A DNA stretch of 64,000 nucleotides from Euborellia annulipes (GCA_023213315.1 JAKCPI010000352.1:40098-104097); one strand, 5' to 3'. Shown: positions 1-11,432, counted from the stretch's first letter. Translations and numbers: made by a program. The notes: generated by a model not told the origin, from the letters alone.

Positions 1-247
1 TTTTTTAGAGACGCCAATTTTTTGCCGCCGCGGAACCACAATTTGGTTTGCCGCCGCGGAACATTTTTTTCTCGCCGAACCAAAATTTTTTACCGCCCGA
101 AAAAATAGGTTTTTACCGACTTTCGAAAAAAAAACCGGTTTTTATCGAATTAGAGGTTCGTTACCGCGTTTTCGGTAAAAAATTTTTACCGGTTTTACCG
201 GTAAACCGGTTTACCGTCCAGCCCTACCAGCAGGGCTTAGGCCCCCT
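1..247. repeat. Degenerate CCGCCGCGGAAC / ACCGGT-rich repeat
   Basis: TTGCCGCCGCGGAAC occurs twice at about 20-62, followed by several ACCGGT/TTTACCG words. The texture resembles filler inside the D-type and neighbouring elements at 26000-26050 and 44060-44190 (GCGGAAAAC words). No gene is seen. Confidence 0.4.
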
Positions 248-318
248 GGACCAACTTCACGTTGAAATCATGAAACGAAATTGTGTAGTCTTATAAAGAA
301 CGTTATGGAGAGTCCAAG
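248..318 (+). repeat. Family E fragment
   Basis: GACCAACTTC-CGTTG then GAAACGAAATT, AGTCTTATA and TATGGAGAGTCCA match the fuller copy at 16080-16325. Confidence 0.6.
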
Positions 319-1067
319 TGCACCTTTTTGCTAAGAATAATTGTTTTTTGGTTATGTTATATTTAAAATGTATTAATTATTTCAAAAACAAATTCACAAT
401 GTCTTCACTGCTATTTCAAAGGGCGGGGCTCCTTGGTTTTTTTCTCACCAAATACCACACTCAAACACACACAGCTCGGCCTGACAAATGACACCTGAAT
501 CTGCTGTCTGCTCTCTCTTCTCTCTCTAATGGAATGGAAAAAAAATATTTTCTTCGCCTGTCTAGCATAGGTTTTTTTTATTTTTTATTTTTTTTTTTTG
601 TTATCAACCTTTCTAACGGAATTCCAATTGGAAACTTTTTTTTTTTTGTTCATAATTAAATAAAAAGGGAATTTCAAAACAAGAGAATATAAATATTTTT
701 AAAAGTTTGATATTATTTATTATTTTAATCGGCTGTTGTTATTAATAACAGAGAATTTCCTCTTTTCCTACCTGCACAGCACACACACACACACACACAC
801 AACATAATACCCGTGAAAGACTTAATTTGAAAAGTATTCTAATTATGTTCAAACGAGGGGGGAGAAGAAGGGGAGAGAAAAAATCCTGTTTTAAAGTTGG
901 GGAACGTTTAAGCTCATAAATTAATATTCGGGATGTAATCTTTTTAAATCAAATTCCTTAGAGAATGTGAAAGGGAATTTTTATTTAAAGAAAAAAAAAA
1001 CAAAACAAAACAAAGATCTATCTCAGATATTTTAGTCGAATCTTTTTTGAAATTTTATCGTTCACTT
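319..1067. other. Intergenic, AT-rich, simple sequence
   Basis: No coding signal. Contains T-runs and a (CA)n tract at about 778-800. Confidence 0.5.
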
Positions 1068-1625
1068 AAAAAAAAATCTGGTATGACTGGTGGCACAGTT
1101 CACAGCTTTCTCTTACCTTCGGTAATCGAAAGTTTTGTTCTGTGCTTGTCCCACCAGATTTTTTTTTGTGTCGAGATATATTTAGTTTCCGCCGATATAT
1201 TATAATTCAAGATATCATTTTTTTTTTAAACACTTTTTGGTACTTGGTATCCAAATGGCTTAAATGAAATCATCGGGCTGCCAGAGATCCGAACCCGTGA
1301 CCCTTGGTATACAAGGCCAGCACGCTAGTCATTACACCAAGCACGGGGATATAAACATTTTTATAAACATGGAAAAATACTTATATTTTATTAACATGGC
1401 ATCCATTTCTCTTATCTTTTTTATCTTTCCTATGAAGGACAAGAGTAAAGTGATCTTCACAAAATTTCAAAGGCAAAATGAGAATATACATTTTAAAGAG
1501 AATGTTAAAAAGTAATTGATTTTTGGATCTTAATCAAATTCATTAGAGGGAATTTTGAGAAAATTAAAAAAAATGAAAAATTACATCAGTAAGTACTAGT
1601 ACGTTTTAGCCGATTTTGTAAAAAT
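1068..1625 (+). repeat. Family A copy with SINE-1 inside
   Basis: The 5' hairpin (1073-1165) is followed by AGTTTCCGCCGATATATTA, a nested SINE-1 (1218-1352), then the AACATGGAAAAATAC and TACTAGTACG blocks. The 3' third is missing. Confidence 0.8.
1218..1352 (-). mobile_element. SINE-1, partial
   Basis: The minus-strand tRNA-like head (GTGCTTGGTGTAATGACTAG, then GGGTTCGGATCTC box B) is joined to the ATTT-AAGCCATTTGGATACC segment and a short A tail. The middle of the element is deleted. Confidence 0.75.
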
Positions 1626-1964
1626 TAATTAAATCATTTAGGAGGGGCTCGCGCCCTCTCAAATGCAAAGGTTTCTCTTTTTAAGTGTATATATTTTCTT
1701 TTGTCGAAGCTCATTCATCTTCTTCTTCTTTTTTCTTTTAAAAAAAAATTCTCCTGTACGTGTGTGGGTGGTGAACTCCTCCTCACCAACTGAACCATTT
1801 TTAATGAAATTTTTTGTTTTTTTTGTTGGGAGAGTCGTGAAGGGTTTTTTTTCACAAAAAAAAAAATTAATGAGTAATTAACCTTTAAAAAAAAAAAAAA
1901 AATAAAAATAAGGAGAAAAATGGAAAAAAAAATAAAAATTTACCCTTTATAATATTTTTTTTTT
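1626..1964. other. Intergenic
   Basis: AT-rich with homopolymers; nothing coding is seen. Confidence 0.4.
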
Positions 1965-2031
1965 TTTTTTTTTTTTAATTAAAATAGTGGTAAATTTTTG
2001 GGGGGGGGGGGAGGGGAGGAGATAAAAAAAA

Positions 2032-2076
<45 letters not shown>

Positions 2077-2160
2077 AAAAAGGAAGAGGGGGGGGGGGGG
2101 GGAGGGGGGGGGGGGGGGGGGGGGGGCGGGGGGGGGGGGGGCGGGGGGGGGGTTTATTAA
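1965..2160. repeat. Homopolymer block (T, G, A, G runs)
   Basis: Nearly 200 bases of poly-T, poly-G, poly-A and interrupted poly-G. Likely replication slippage within an old G-run MITE, with length uncertain in any assembly. Confidence 0.7.
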
Positions 2161-2393
2161 TATAATACAATAGAATCCCAAAGGGTTTTTATCCCTTTAT
2201 AATGTAGCCCTGGATATTTCACTTCTTAAAAGCTTCTTTTATTTTTGTTTATTCAAACAAAAATATACAAATCTAAATCTAGACTTAAACTTTTTTATAC
2301 CTATAAGGGTTTATTAAATAATTTAGTGACAAACTTAACAATAGATACACATTATATTTATTTGGCTCCGACGCCAATCAGTTTCAAATGTGT

Positions 2394-2643
2394 CCTCGGG
2401 CTTGGCGTACTTGGTAGCGCGCTGATCTATGCCAGGGGTCGCGGGTTCGGATTCGAGACAGTCCGATAATTTTATTTATGTCATTTGTATACCAAATGGC
2501 ATAAATTAGAATGCCTGGACCCCCAATATGTATATTAATCAATAACGGATATCGTCAAAGTCTTATATGGCCTGAGTTGCCGAAAAAACTGTGTTCATGT
2601 GTGAGTGTGAATAGGAAAAGTGTGAGTGTTTAAAAAAAAAAAA
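2394..2643 (+). mobile_element. SINE-1, near full length
   Basis: The head CTTGGCGTACTTGGTAGCGC, box B GGGTTCGGATTCG, palindromic ATTTGTATACCAAAT, CTGGACCCCCAATA, TTGCCGAAAA and the GTGTGAGTGTGAATAGG tail end in poly-A. It abuts an A-family fragment. Confidence 0.85.
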
Positions 2644-2806
2644 CATACTTATAAATTTTGCAACTTGGAAATCGAATGTACCGTAGCCTACTGTCGGAAA
2701 CTAAAGGTACATTTCGACACAAAAAATCTGGTGTGACAAGCACAAAACACAACTTTCGATTACTGAAAGTAATGCTGTGCGACCAGTCCCACCAGAATTT
2801 TATTTA
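2644..2806 (-). repeat. Family A fragment (5' hairpin end)
   Basis: Shows TACTGTCGGAAACTAAA, then the hairpin AATCTGGTGTGAC..GTCCCACCAGA. Reverse orientation, interrupted by the preceding SINE. Confidence 0.75.
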
Positions 2807-3280
2807 TTTTAATACTGGTGAATGAAGATGAATAAACAAGTCTTCTTTTTTTTTATTTCTTTCTCTAATAAATTAAGAGATTCACTGATGATCTCTGGAA
2901 TTTGTATTTATTTATTTATTTCGCTCCTCCCGGATGATGTTTTTCCTTTTCCCTCTCTCTCTCTCTCTATTTCTTCCCTTTAATCCGGTAATATTAAATT
3001 GTAGCCACTTGTGTTCAATTAATTGCTGGTGTCGTGACCGATCGATGTGAGTTGAGACCCCGGCGGAATGACCGACCTGCTAAACCTGTTATTCAATTTG
3101 TATTCGAAATAAAAAGTCATATTCCCCTTTTATATGGACGTGTTACTTTCAACTTGAAGTTATTTTTCTCTCTCTCTCTCTCTCTTCTCTTCACTTCCTT
3201 TGCATTCTATTCAATAATAATAAAAAAATTTCGTTATTGTAATTTATTTCACGTTACAGAAATGTAGATAACGATTTCAA
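2807..3280. other. Intergenic
   Basis: CT-rich microsatellites at about 2953-2970 and 3164-3188; no convincing gene. Confidence 0.4.
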
Positions 3281-3500
3281 TAACAAGATTTTTTTTTTTT
3301 TTTTATAAAAACATTCACACTTTTTTCCCTCTCACCCACCCCCCCCCCCCCCCTCCCACCCCCTTTTCTGGGCAATTTGGCCTATAAAAATTTTGGAGAA
3401 AACCTTTTTTTTTTATTTTCTTTTTTTTGGGGGGGGGTTTTTTTTTTAACCCTCCTGGTATCAAATGGTAAAATAAAATCATCGGGCTGCGGGGCCGGGG
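3281..3500 (-). mobile_element. SINE-1, badly degraded
   Basis: Poly-T, ACATTCACACTTTTTT, then GGCAATTTGGCCTATAAAA and TAAAATCATCGGGCTGC keep SINE-1 order on the minus strand, but C- and G-runs (3340-3365, 3425-3545) have replaced much of it. Confidence 0.5.
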
Positions 3501-3639
3501 CCGGGGCGTGGGGTGGGGGGGGGGGGGGACCCCCCCCGCCGGGGGGAAAAAAAAGAAAGGTAAAAAAAATAACGTGAAAGAATAAATAAAAATCTTGTTG
3601 AATTATACCAATTTTTAATTTGTGAGATTTAATTATTTT

Positions 3640-4440
3640 ATTATTATAATTAATTGGCTTTATTAAGATTTCATAATTCCAGAAAGAACAAATGGGAAAA
3701 TTATTAATTTCAGAGTTTTTTGAGCATCCCCATGTGGGGATTTGAGGACCTGAGTTTCTGCTACTTTGGGAAATTTCAACGGGAAGTTGATAAAACAGAG
3801 ACAGACAGACAACAATTATTTAGGTACGTATATAGATATTAATGTTCAACAAATGACTTAACAAGTCACAAGTCATTTTGTGGGAGGATTTAATATGCTG
3901 GTACATCAAGTCAAGACAGAATAGAAGCTTTTTCTCGGGCATTATTATGTATTATATACATATATTATTTCGGAGTATCCATCTATCTATCCGTCCTCCG
4001 AAATAAAATTTTGCACTCTTATAGAAGAAGAATCTGGATTAATAAGAATCCAGACAATCCAAGGCTATATAAGACCGCTTGATTGCATGGACTCTTGTTC
4101 TTCATTCTCGTTAGTCACTTGTATGTATAATTCACGTTACTGGTTATAATTTTCACCTTACGGAGTTGTATTAAATCAATTACTATTCATTTCATTATAT
4201 GTACTTTGTTAGTTGTAAAAGTTGAATAAATAACGGTTCCCAAATTCCCAAATGGGGAGGTACAAAAAAGTTTCTGAAAATCTATAATTTTCTCATTGGA
4301 AAACATTGGGTGCTATTATGGAAAATTAAAGTCAATTAATTAGTAAAAAATTAAATAATTAAATCTCAAAAATAAAAAAATATTAGAAATTATTATAAAT
4401 ATTAATTAAACTAGCCGCGACGCCCGCCTTCGGCTTCATC
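3640..4440. repeat. Family E fragments
   Basis: Contains TTGAGCATCCCCATGTGGGG and AATTTCAACGGGAAGTTG with GACAGACAGAC (3715-3815), a second piece TATCCGTC..TTGCACTCTTATAG (3985-4025), and an end-like GC-rich word CTAGCCGCGACGCCCGCC at 4412. The orientation is mixed. Confidence 0.5.
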
Positions 4441-4478
4441 CCTCCGCCAGCTTCTTAATTATGAAAAGATTATTATTT

Positions 4479-4735
4479 TTTTTTTTTTTAACACTCACAC
4501 TTTTTTCTCATTCACACTCACATTCACACACAAATTCACACAGTCTTTTCGGCAACTTAGGCCATTTAAGGTTTTTAACGATACTCGTTTGTTTAATATA
4601 TCTATTGGGGGTCCAGGCATTTCTATTTTTGGTATGCAAATGCCTTAAATAAAATCATCGGACTGCCTGGGGTCCGAACCCGCGACTTTTGGTATAGGAG
4701 GTTAGCACGCTAACCCCTACACCAAGCCCCGAGAG
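4479..4735 (-). mobile_element. SINE-1, near full length
   Basis: Minus strand, poly-T first, then ACACTCACACTTTTTTCTCA, CGGCAACTTAGGCC, GGGGGTCCAGGCATT, box B complement GGGGTCCGAACCC and box A complement TAGCACGCTAACC, ending at ACCAAGCCCCGAG. Confidence 0.88.
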
Positions 4736-4754
4736 CAAAAATTATTATTACTAC

Positions 4755-5035
4755 TGCTTGAGGATTTGTTTACATTCATAGAATACACAACTGCAAAGAA
4801 TACTAAATTATTTTTCTATACATTTCATATGGAAGAAATCCCAACTTTAGGAATTAATAACTCAAAAAGATTTAAGAATTTCGGGATCCGAGTATTTTTC
4901 CGGGACTCTTACCAACGTCCTCTAAAAGACTGCAAAATTTCGTTTCAAAATTTCAACGGAAAGTTGGTCAAACAGCGTGACAGACGGACGGACATTCCGC
5001 TATTATTATATATAGATTTTTTTGAGATGGGAATA
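4755..5035 (-). repeat. Family E copy
   Basis: Reverse of 16080-16325: GAATACACAACTGCAAAGAA, GGAAGAAATCCCAACTTTAG, TTTTTCCGGGACTC, CGTCCTCTAAAAGACTG, AACGGAAAGTTGGTCAAACA, GACAGACGGACGGAC. Confidence 0.75.
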
Positions 5036-5312
5036 TAGTTGGAATCGGCTCAATTGTTCGCCAATTGGCGATCAGCCCATTTTTTAATGAAATAGAGAGA
5101 TGAAAAGCCCCCTGCACTCCAAAAATGGGATTTGGATTGATGCATGCACGGTGCACCAGAAATAAAAACATATGGATTTCCTTGTAGTTATTAATAAACC
5201 AAATATGTATTTTTATTATTAATTACCTTAAACGAGTTGTCACAAAAATTGCGGCACTTGATTAAGCTGAAGGGAGGGGGGGGGGTGTCAGGCGAAGGCG
5301 GGCGAAGTTATA

Positions 5313-5886
5313 TAAAATAATTCTTTTATTTCATTCATTGGAACAAACTTTGACTTTTAATTTTTGATTGACACAAATCCTTATTTCACCCCTTATTACA
5401 CCACCACCAAACCAATTTAACAAATCTCTTGTTTCTAACAGAAACATTGTCAATAAATATTTAACAAAATTGTCTTTGTTTTTTGTTCTCATTCAAAAAA
5501 AAAAAAAAATGACACAAATATTTTATTATTATCTCATCGATTGTTATTGTATAATCGCTTTTAATATTCATTCATTCAGAGACTTTAAATCTATTTTCGA
5601 TTTCTATTATGAATTTGTCTCGCTATTATCTCTCTATCCCAATTGATGTTCGAGTTATTTTATCTTTTTTTTTTTTTTTTGTTCACTCGCAAACATTCCA
5701 TTTGAAATAAGATAAACAATTATTATGATATAATAATCTTATTTAAGGTGTGAGACTGGCATGTGTGTGTGTGTGTGTGACACTCGGCCTTGTGGATTAA
5801 TATGAAGGTCCTTCTGCTAGCCTCGGACCTTTTGCGTGTTAATCTGGATTGTATTTTATTTTGTCATAGGGAGGTTAAGAACGAAA
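5313..5886. other. Intergenic
   Basis: Preceded by GGCGAAGGCGGGCGAAG (5290-5306), an E-type end word. The rest is AT-rich with a (GT)n at 5762-5780; no gene is seen. Confidence 0.4.
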
Positions 5887-6454
5887 AAAAAATCTGGAGT
5901 GACTGGTCGCACAACCTTCGGTAATTGAAAGTTGTGTTCTGTGCTTATCACACCAGCTTTTTTGTGTCGACATATGTTTTGTTTCCGCTGATATACCTTA
6001 GAATTCAAGATGTGAAATTTATAAACATGGGAAGATATTTAAATTTAGTTACTATGGAAACCATTTCTTTTAGCTTTCCTAGTACAGGAGTAAAGTGATC
6101 TTCAGAAGATTTCAATGGCAAAATGAGAATATACATTTTAAAGAGCATCTAAAAAATAATTGATTTTTGAATTTTAATCAAAAGAATTGGAGCGAATTTT
6201 GAGAAAATCGAAAAAAAAAAAAAAAAACGGAAAAGTGCATCAGTAAAGTACTAGTACTCTTTGGCCGATTTTGTTCAAAAGCTTCGTGTCACGCCTCAGG
6301 GGTGTGCCTTACTTAAATATAAAATTTCAACCTCCTAGCATCTTTTTGTTCTTGAGTGATTTTATCAATGAAGTCAGTGGCTGTTTTTCTATAGACAGGA
6401 AAACGAGAAGGTGCAGCCAAAAAACAAAGCCTCCGATTTAATAGAATTTAATGA

Positions 6455-6489
6455 GACGTTTCGGGTGAATATTATTTACCCATCGTCAG
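6455..6489 (-). ncRNA. Hammerhead-like ribozyme, C1 left arm
   Basis: CTGACGA, then a GGGT/ACCC stem II, then GAAACGTC with a GUC cleavage triplet. The possible stem I combines AAGGA with TCATT (one mismatch) and GAATT with AATTC. One unpaired base separates CTGACGA from stem II. Confidence 0.6.
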
Positions 6490-6655
6490 TCCTTCAATTC
6501 AATTGTTAAAAGTCCCGGAGTTGGTCAATACATGTAAATGTATGTATCATATGTCCTGGCGATATGGGCCATCGTATTTATTTAGTGAGAATGATCATTC
6601 TGTGTCATATATTGCCCTATTGACAAACTCCGGGAGTTTTAACAATTTTGAAGGA

Positions 6656-6690
6656 CTGAAGATGGGTAAATAAAATTCACCCGAAACGTC
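6656..6690 (+). ncRNA. Hammerhead-like ribozyme, C1 right arm
   Basis: CTGAAGA, GGGT/ACCC stem II, GAAACGTC. It differs from the left arm at the variable N7 position (A for C), which hammerheads tolerate. Confidence 0.6.
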
Positions 6691-6909
6691 TCATTAAATT
6701 GTATCAAATAGGAGGCTTTTGTTTGTTGGCTGCACCTGCTCCTTCTCCTGTCTTGAGATATTTTGTTCGCAGACAGACAGACCATTTTGCGAAAACCACT
6801 TTTTTGGACTTAGGGAACCTCAAAACATGTAGGCTATATCCATTAAAATATCGACATCCAATTTTTGATATGAATCCAATACTTTCTCTCTCTCTCTCTA
6901 TATATATAT

Positions 6910-7279
6910 TAGGAACCGACCGAATATTCGGTTTCGGTTACGGTTTCGGCCAGTTTCGGCCAAAAATCATGGTTTCGGCCGTAGTTTCGGTTTCTTTCGG
7001 CCGGCCGAAACCAGAGTCTGAAAAAAAATGGGATGAGACTCGCATGCAAAAAAAAAAAGGTCAAATAATTTGCACTTGAGGGAGAAAAAATTAGTCTCCC
7101 CTAAAAAAAGGTAAAATGATTTTCACGGGAGGGAAAAAAAATTCCAAAAAAAAAAAAAGGTAAAATGAAAAAAAAATTTTATAGGAAATACAAGTTTCGG
7201 TTTCGGTTACGGTTTCGGCCGAAACTAAGGTTGAGGCCGAATATTCGGTTTCGGTTGAAAATCTTGTTTCGGTCGGACC

Positions 7280-7282
<3 letters not shown>
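6910..7282 (+). mobile_element. D1: hAT-type MITE, TTTCGGCC-rich
   Basis: Ends TAGGAACCGACCGAA and (inverted) TAGGGTCCGACCGAA, flanked by ATATATAT on each side. Many GTTTCGG words lie near both ends, with AAAAGGTAAAATGAT between. Confidence 0.8.
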
Positions 7283-7317
<35 letters not shown>

Positions 7318-7344
7318 AGAGAAAGTAAAGCTTTAAATAATTGT

Positions 7345-7552
7345 GACCCTCGGGGTTGGTGTAGTTGGTAGCGCGCCTGCCTTGTATACCAAGGTTCGAG
7401 GGTTCGGATCCCAGGCAGTCTGATGATTTTATTTAAGCCATTTGGATACCAAATGGCTTAAATAAGAATGCCTGGACCCCTAATATGTGTATATTATCAA
7501 TAACGGATTTCGTAAAAAGTCTTAAATGGCCTAATTTTCCGAAAAGAAGAAT
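7345..7552 (+). mobile_element. SINE-1, 3'-truncated
   Basis: Head GGTTGGTGTAGTTGGTAGCG, box B GGGTTCGGATCCC, then GCCATTTGGATACCAAATGG and CTGGACCCCTAATA; stops after TTTTCCGAAAAG without its tail. Confidence 0.83.
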
Positions 7553-7644
7553 CGGAATCAATAATAAAAAACAAAATCGATTTGCTATGAACTTTTTTTT
7601 AGTAAATCAGCTCTCCCGCTGTATTTCCATGTTTTTTCGTATTT

Positions 7645-7926
7645 TTTTTTTTTTTTTTTTTTTTTTAAACATTCACATCTTTTTTTCTCATTCACACTCA
7701 CACGCACACACACATTCATACAGTCTTTTCGGCAACTCAGGCCATATAAGACTTTTTACGATATCCGTTATTAATAAATATACATATATGGGGTCCAGGC
7801 ATTCTTATTTAAGCCATTTGGTATCCAATTGGCTTAAATAAAATCATCGGACTGCCCGGGGTCCGAACCCGCGACGTTTGGTATATGAGGTTAGCACGCT
7901 AACCTCTACGCCATGCCCCGAGGGCT
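7645..7926 (-). mobile_element. SINE-1, full length
   Basis: The minus-strand copy is complete from poly-T through GTCTTTTCGGCAACTCAGGC to box B complement GGGGTCCGAACCC and ACGCCATGCCCCGAGGGC. With 7345-7552 it forms an inverted SINE pair. Confidence 0.88.
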
Positions 7927-8249
7927 TTTTTTCGTGTTATTTAGGTTTTTTGGTTTTGCGTATCTACTAACAACACGAAATATAAACAGCTCTCCTGAAA
8001 AATGATAGAAATTGAGATACGCCAACAGTTTTTTCGGAACAGTTTAAATTGCTGTATATTTTTTTTTAAATTCTTTCTTTCCTCCCAATCATAAACTTCC
8101 TGTAATCTTCAATTTAAAGAGTTGAATAATAAATAAATACATTATTAAAATGAGTAGATAATAAATTACTTAACACTTTCTTTTCTATTGAATAAGCACA
8201 CAAAGCCTGGAATTATTTTATTATCTTATTATTATTATAATAATCACAA

Positions 8250-8310
8250 CACAAAAAATCTGGTGTGACACAGCACACAACTTTCTCCGACCTTGCGCAA
8301 TTGAAATCAA
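8250..8310 (+). repeat. Family A fragment
   Basis: ACAAAAAATCTGGTGTGACA and CAGCACACAACTTTCTC, then diverges. Confidence 0.6.
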
Positions 8311-8638
8311 TAACTCCTATTTATTCCAATTGTCTCGGGTCCTAGTCAAACCCTTTCTAGTCGACAATTTTATTAGTTATCAATATATAAAAAAAAAAAT
8401 ATGTAATGATCTATCATTACCACACTCCTCTCTGAGCAGTTATCCATTATAGTAGAATCCCGATAATTCGAATCGTCACGGGATCGACGCTTTGGTACTA
8501 ATAATTATCGGGAGTAAAAATTAAAAAACGTATTAATGCGAAGAGTGAATTGTAGAAAGGAAAGAGAAAATGTAATAGAAGCTCTCTCAACCCCTCCCTC
8601 ATTTCTTTTTCAGTGAAAAGATTACGAATGAACGAGAC

Positions 8639-9004
8639 CAGTAGCGTAGCCAGGATTTCTGCTTGGGGGGGGGGGGGGCCCAAGAAATTTTATGACCTCC
8701 CCTTCTCCAAGAAACTTAAACTGGAGAAATTTTTTTAGATAATATAATACTTATAAATAAAAAACAAATAAAAATTTTTTTTCTTGAAATAAAAAATAAT
8801 TTTAATACAAAATTCATAAATATTCGAGATTTTTTCAATTATTTATAAGTTTTTTTTGTTAAGATTTTGAATTTATGAGAGTTAATAAAATATTTATTTA
8901 AAAAAAAAAATCATTTAGGGAAAACAATAGGTATTTTTTTGTTTTGGAGAAGGCTTTAGGGGGGGGGGGCCGGGCCCCCGGGCCCCCCCCCCGATACGCC
9001 ACTG
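8639..9004. mobile_element. G-run hAT-like MITE with perfect 8-bp TSD
   Basis: CAGTAGCGTAGCC at the left and inverted CAGTGGCGTATC at the right are flanked by AACGAGAC (8631-8638 and 9005-9012). G/C runs lie just inside both ends, with an AT-rich centre. Confidence 0.88.
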
Positions 9005-9059
9005 AACGAGACCAACTTGTCTCTCTCCTAACCACTCTTGAAAACAGTACGAATTAACG

Positions 9060-9245
9060 AGCTTTTATTATTATTATTATTTGAAATTCCTATTGAGATC
9101 CCCGTTTATTTACCCGAGGTGCTTAAGTGCACGAAGACACACCTCAAACCCAACCGGCCTCTGGCCGTAGCCATCTTCCACAGGACGGGATGTCACAGCA
9201 CTCCCTCTCCTCGTAGAGTTAAGCTTTTTAACTTGCACATACGAA
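9060..9245 (-). repeat. Family H: retroposon-like 3' end with (ATA)n tail
   Basis: Read in reverse: GTGTCTTCGTGCACTTAAGC, ACCTCGGGTAAATAAACGGG, then CAATAGGAATTTC and (AAT)n. The same text occurs at 34470-34575. A microsatellite tail suggests a LINE or SINE 3' end. Confidence 0.6.
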
Positions 9246-9414
9246 TTAGAAGACGATTCAAGTGACCTCAAGCATAAAAATAATACGAGGGGTTTGAAAT
9301 GCATTTTTTTTATACCAGTTATCGGGACTTTCTCTGAGAACCAGCATATTTGTAATATTAATCTATAATTAATTTGTTTTGATTTTTCTTAAGACGAGAT
9401 AAAAATCAATGTTT

Positions 9415-9545
9415 TCCAATGAGTAAAATTCTAGATTTTCTTGAATTTTTTGAGCCCCCCAATTTGGAGATTTGGTGATCTATATAATGGAAAAAAATTT
9501 CATTTCGGAAAGTTGGTCAAATAGAACGTGACAGACAGACGGACA
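9415..9545 (-). repeat. Family E fragment
   Basis: TTTTCCAATGAGTAAAATTC, GAATTTTTTGAGCCCCCC, GGAAAGTTGGTCAAATAG, GACAGACAGACGGAC. Confidence 0.6.
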
Positions 9546-9559
9546 TTGGTGAGTTATAT

Positions 9560-10110
9560 ATAAAAGAATTAGTACTATTAATTAATAAGTGAAAAAATAG
9601 ATTATTTTGATATTTCAAAGAAAAAAGAATCAATGCAAGTTTATTTCGATCAAAAATGGCATTTGGAATAGTTTCGACTTTTTTTTTTTTGCTCTTTCGG
9701 CTACTGAGGCCATTTAGGAGTTTGACTATATTCCATATATTTTTAACTAGAGTATACCGATGGCTACCTAGCAACTGTCCACAAGATGGCAGTCACCCAT
9801 CCGAGGTTTCGCCGAGCTTGTTATCGCTTAACCACAACAATTGTAAGGATTGTTGCTCTTCTCCGTTCTCAGGCCCCGGGCTACATTTAATTATTATATA
9901 TATATTTCTGCACATTAATAAACTTTGTAAATTCTTTTACCAAACAACTCCCACCAGTTGTAATAATTGACAACTACTCAGTGATTGTATAACTAATAAA
10001 CTTGTCGACCAGGTCTTGAAGAAGAGGTCTAACTAGAAACTGAAATATCGACGAGCAAACTGGAATAAGCATATTGTGTGTTTATTAAAGTTTTTGTGGT
10101 TTGAATTATT
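9560..10110. other. Intergenic
   Basis: AT-rich with a short GC-richer patch (9770-9870); no gene is recognised in the open frames here. Confidence 0.35.
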
Positions 10111-10112
10111 AT

Positions 10113-10250
10113 TATTGGGAGAATTTTTGATTATAGGCCACATTTTGTTATTAATTATTTTTTAAAAATATAAATACTGTACAACGTTTCGACTGCTTAT
10201 TCTGCAGCCTTTATCAAGTTCTGTGCACTTGCTCCGACAGTCAGAGATTG
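10113..10250 (-). ncRNA. Solo C-type module (degenerate hammerhead-like)
   Basis: In reverse: CTTGATAAAGGCTGC, AATAAGCAGTC, GAAACGTTGTACAGTATT, then the AATAAATAATT-type tail. GACTGC-like stem II is kept, but CUGANGA has decayed to TTGATAA. Related copies are at 11595, 28595 and 44330. Confidence 0.4.
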
Positions 10251-10330
10251 ATTATTGTATTATATATTAATATATAATTTTGGAATGATTTAATAATAAT
10301 ATTTTATACCATCTAAGTTAAAATCAAATT

Positions 10331-10993
10331 CAAAAAATCTGGTGTGACTGGCGCACAGCACACAACTTTCTCTTACCTTCGGTAATCGAAAGTTATGTTC
10401 TGTGCTTGTCACACCAGATTTTTTGTGTCGACATGTATTTAGTTTCCGACAGTAGGGTACAATTGAATTCAAGATGTAAAATTTATAAGTATGGGAAAAT
10501 ATTTATATTTTGTTACCATGGCAACCATTTCTCGTATCTTCCCTATGAAATACAAGAGTAAAGTAGTCTTCAGAAGATTTCAATTGCAAAATGAGAATAT
10601 ACATTTTAAAGAGAATCTAAAAAATAATTGATTTTTGAATTTAAAAAAAATCGTTGGAGCAAATTTTGAGAAAATCGAAAAAAACTGAAAATGTACATCA
10701 GTAAAGTACTAGTACTCTTTGGCCGATTTTGATTAAAAGCTTATTTTTCCGGTCCCGGGGGGTGTTTAACTTAAATATAAAATTTCAACCTCATAGCTCA
10801 ATTCCTTCATGCTTAAAAATTGAACACCCACCCACCCACCCACCCACAGACAGACCATGTCGTGAAAACCACTTTTTGGATTCAGGGGACCTCAAAACGT
10901 GAAGATCCATCAAAATCTCGACATCGAATTTTTGACATGGAAACCAATACTTTCTCTCTATATATATATTACATATATACATAGGTAGAGAGT
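10331..10993 (+). repeat. Family A, near complete copy
   Basis: Hairpin 10331-10425, TAGTTTCCGACAGTAGGGTA, ACCATGGCAACCATTTCTC, TACTAGTACTC, CCACCCACCCACCCACAGAC, GGATTCAGGGGACCTC and TACTTTCTCTCTATATAT end. Confidence 0.9.
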
Positions 10994-11432
10994 ACAGGAG
11001 TAAAGTGATCTTCAGAAGATTTCAATGGCAAAATGAGAATATACATTTTAAAGAGCATCTAAAAAATAATTGATTTTTGAATTTTAATCAAAATCGTTAG
11101 AGCGAATTTTGGAAAATCGAAAAAACTGAAAAAGTACATCAGTAAAGTACTAGTACTCTTTGGCCGATTTTGATTAAAAGCTTATTTTCACGGTCCCGGG
11201 GGTGTTTAACTTAAATATAAAATTTCAGCCTCATAGCTCAATTCCTTCATGCTTAAAATTGAACACACACAGACAGACAGACAGACCATGTCGCGAAAAC
11301 CACCTTTTTGGATTCAGTGGACCTCAAAACGTGAAGATCCATCAAAATCTCGACATCGAATTTTTGACATGAATCCAATACTTTCTCTCTATATATATAT
11401 TACATATATACATAGGTAAGAGAAAGTAAAAA
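10994..11432 (+). repeat. Family A, tandem partial copy
   Basis: Begins mid-element at TACAGGAGTAAAGTGATC and repeats the 3' two thirds of the preceding copy to GGTAAGAGAAAGTA, a direct tandem arrangement. Confidence 0.88.

Larger units (their letters stand above)
6394..6754. mobile_element. C1: inverted pair of hammerhead-like modules
   Basis: Arms of about 150 bp (6394-6565 and 6605-6754) are inverted copies. Each contains a CUGANGA..GAAACGUC core and ends outward in GTTGGCTGCACC or its equivalent. It is inserted in an A repeat. Confidence 0.8.
5887..7330 (+). repeat. Family A copy interrupted by a ribozyme pair and a D element
   Basis: The hairpin at 5890-5965 and body to about 6393 are followed, after insertion C1 (6394-6754), by GAGATATTTTGTTCGCAGAC to CTTTCTCTCTC. 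A D element (6910-7282) then splits the AT-rich end before TAAGAGAAAGTA at 7316. Confidence 0.85.

Noticed and set aside
1975..2181. Pro/Phe-rich frame
   Set aside because: It is poly-G/poly-A homopolymer read on the other strand.
3377..3577. Gly-rich frame
   Set aside because: It is G-run sequence within a decayed SINE.
7165..7371. Arg/Phe-rich frames (RFRLRFRPKLRL..) here and at 27191-27502, 37035-37262, 33673-33909
   Set aside because: They are translations of TTTCGG words in D elements, not proteins.
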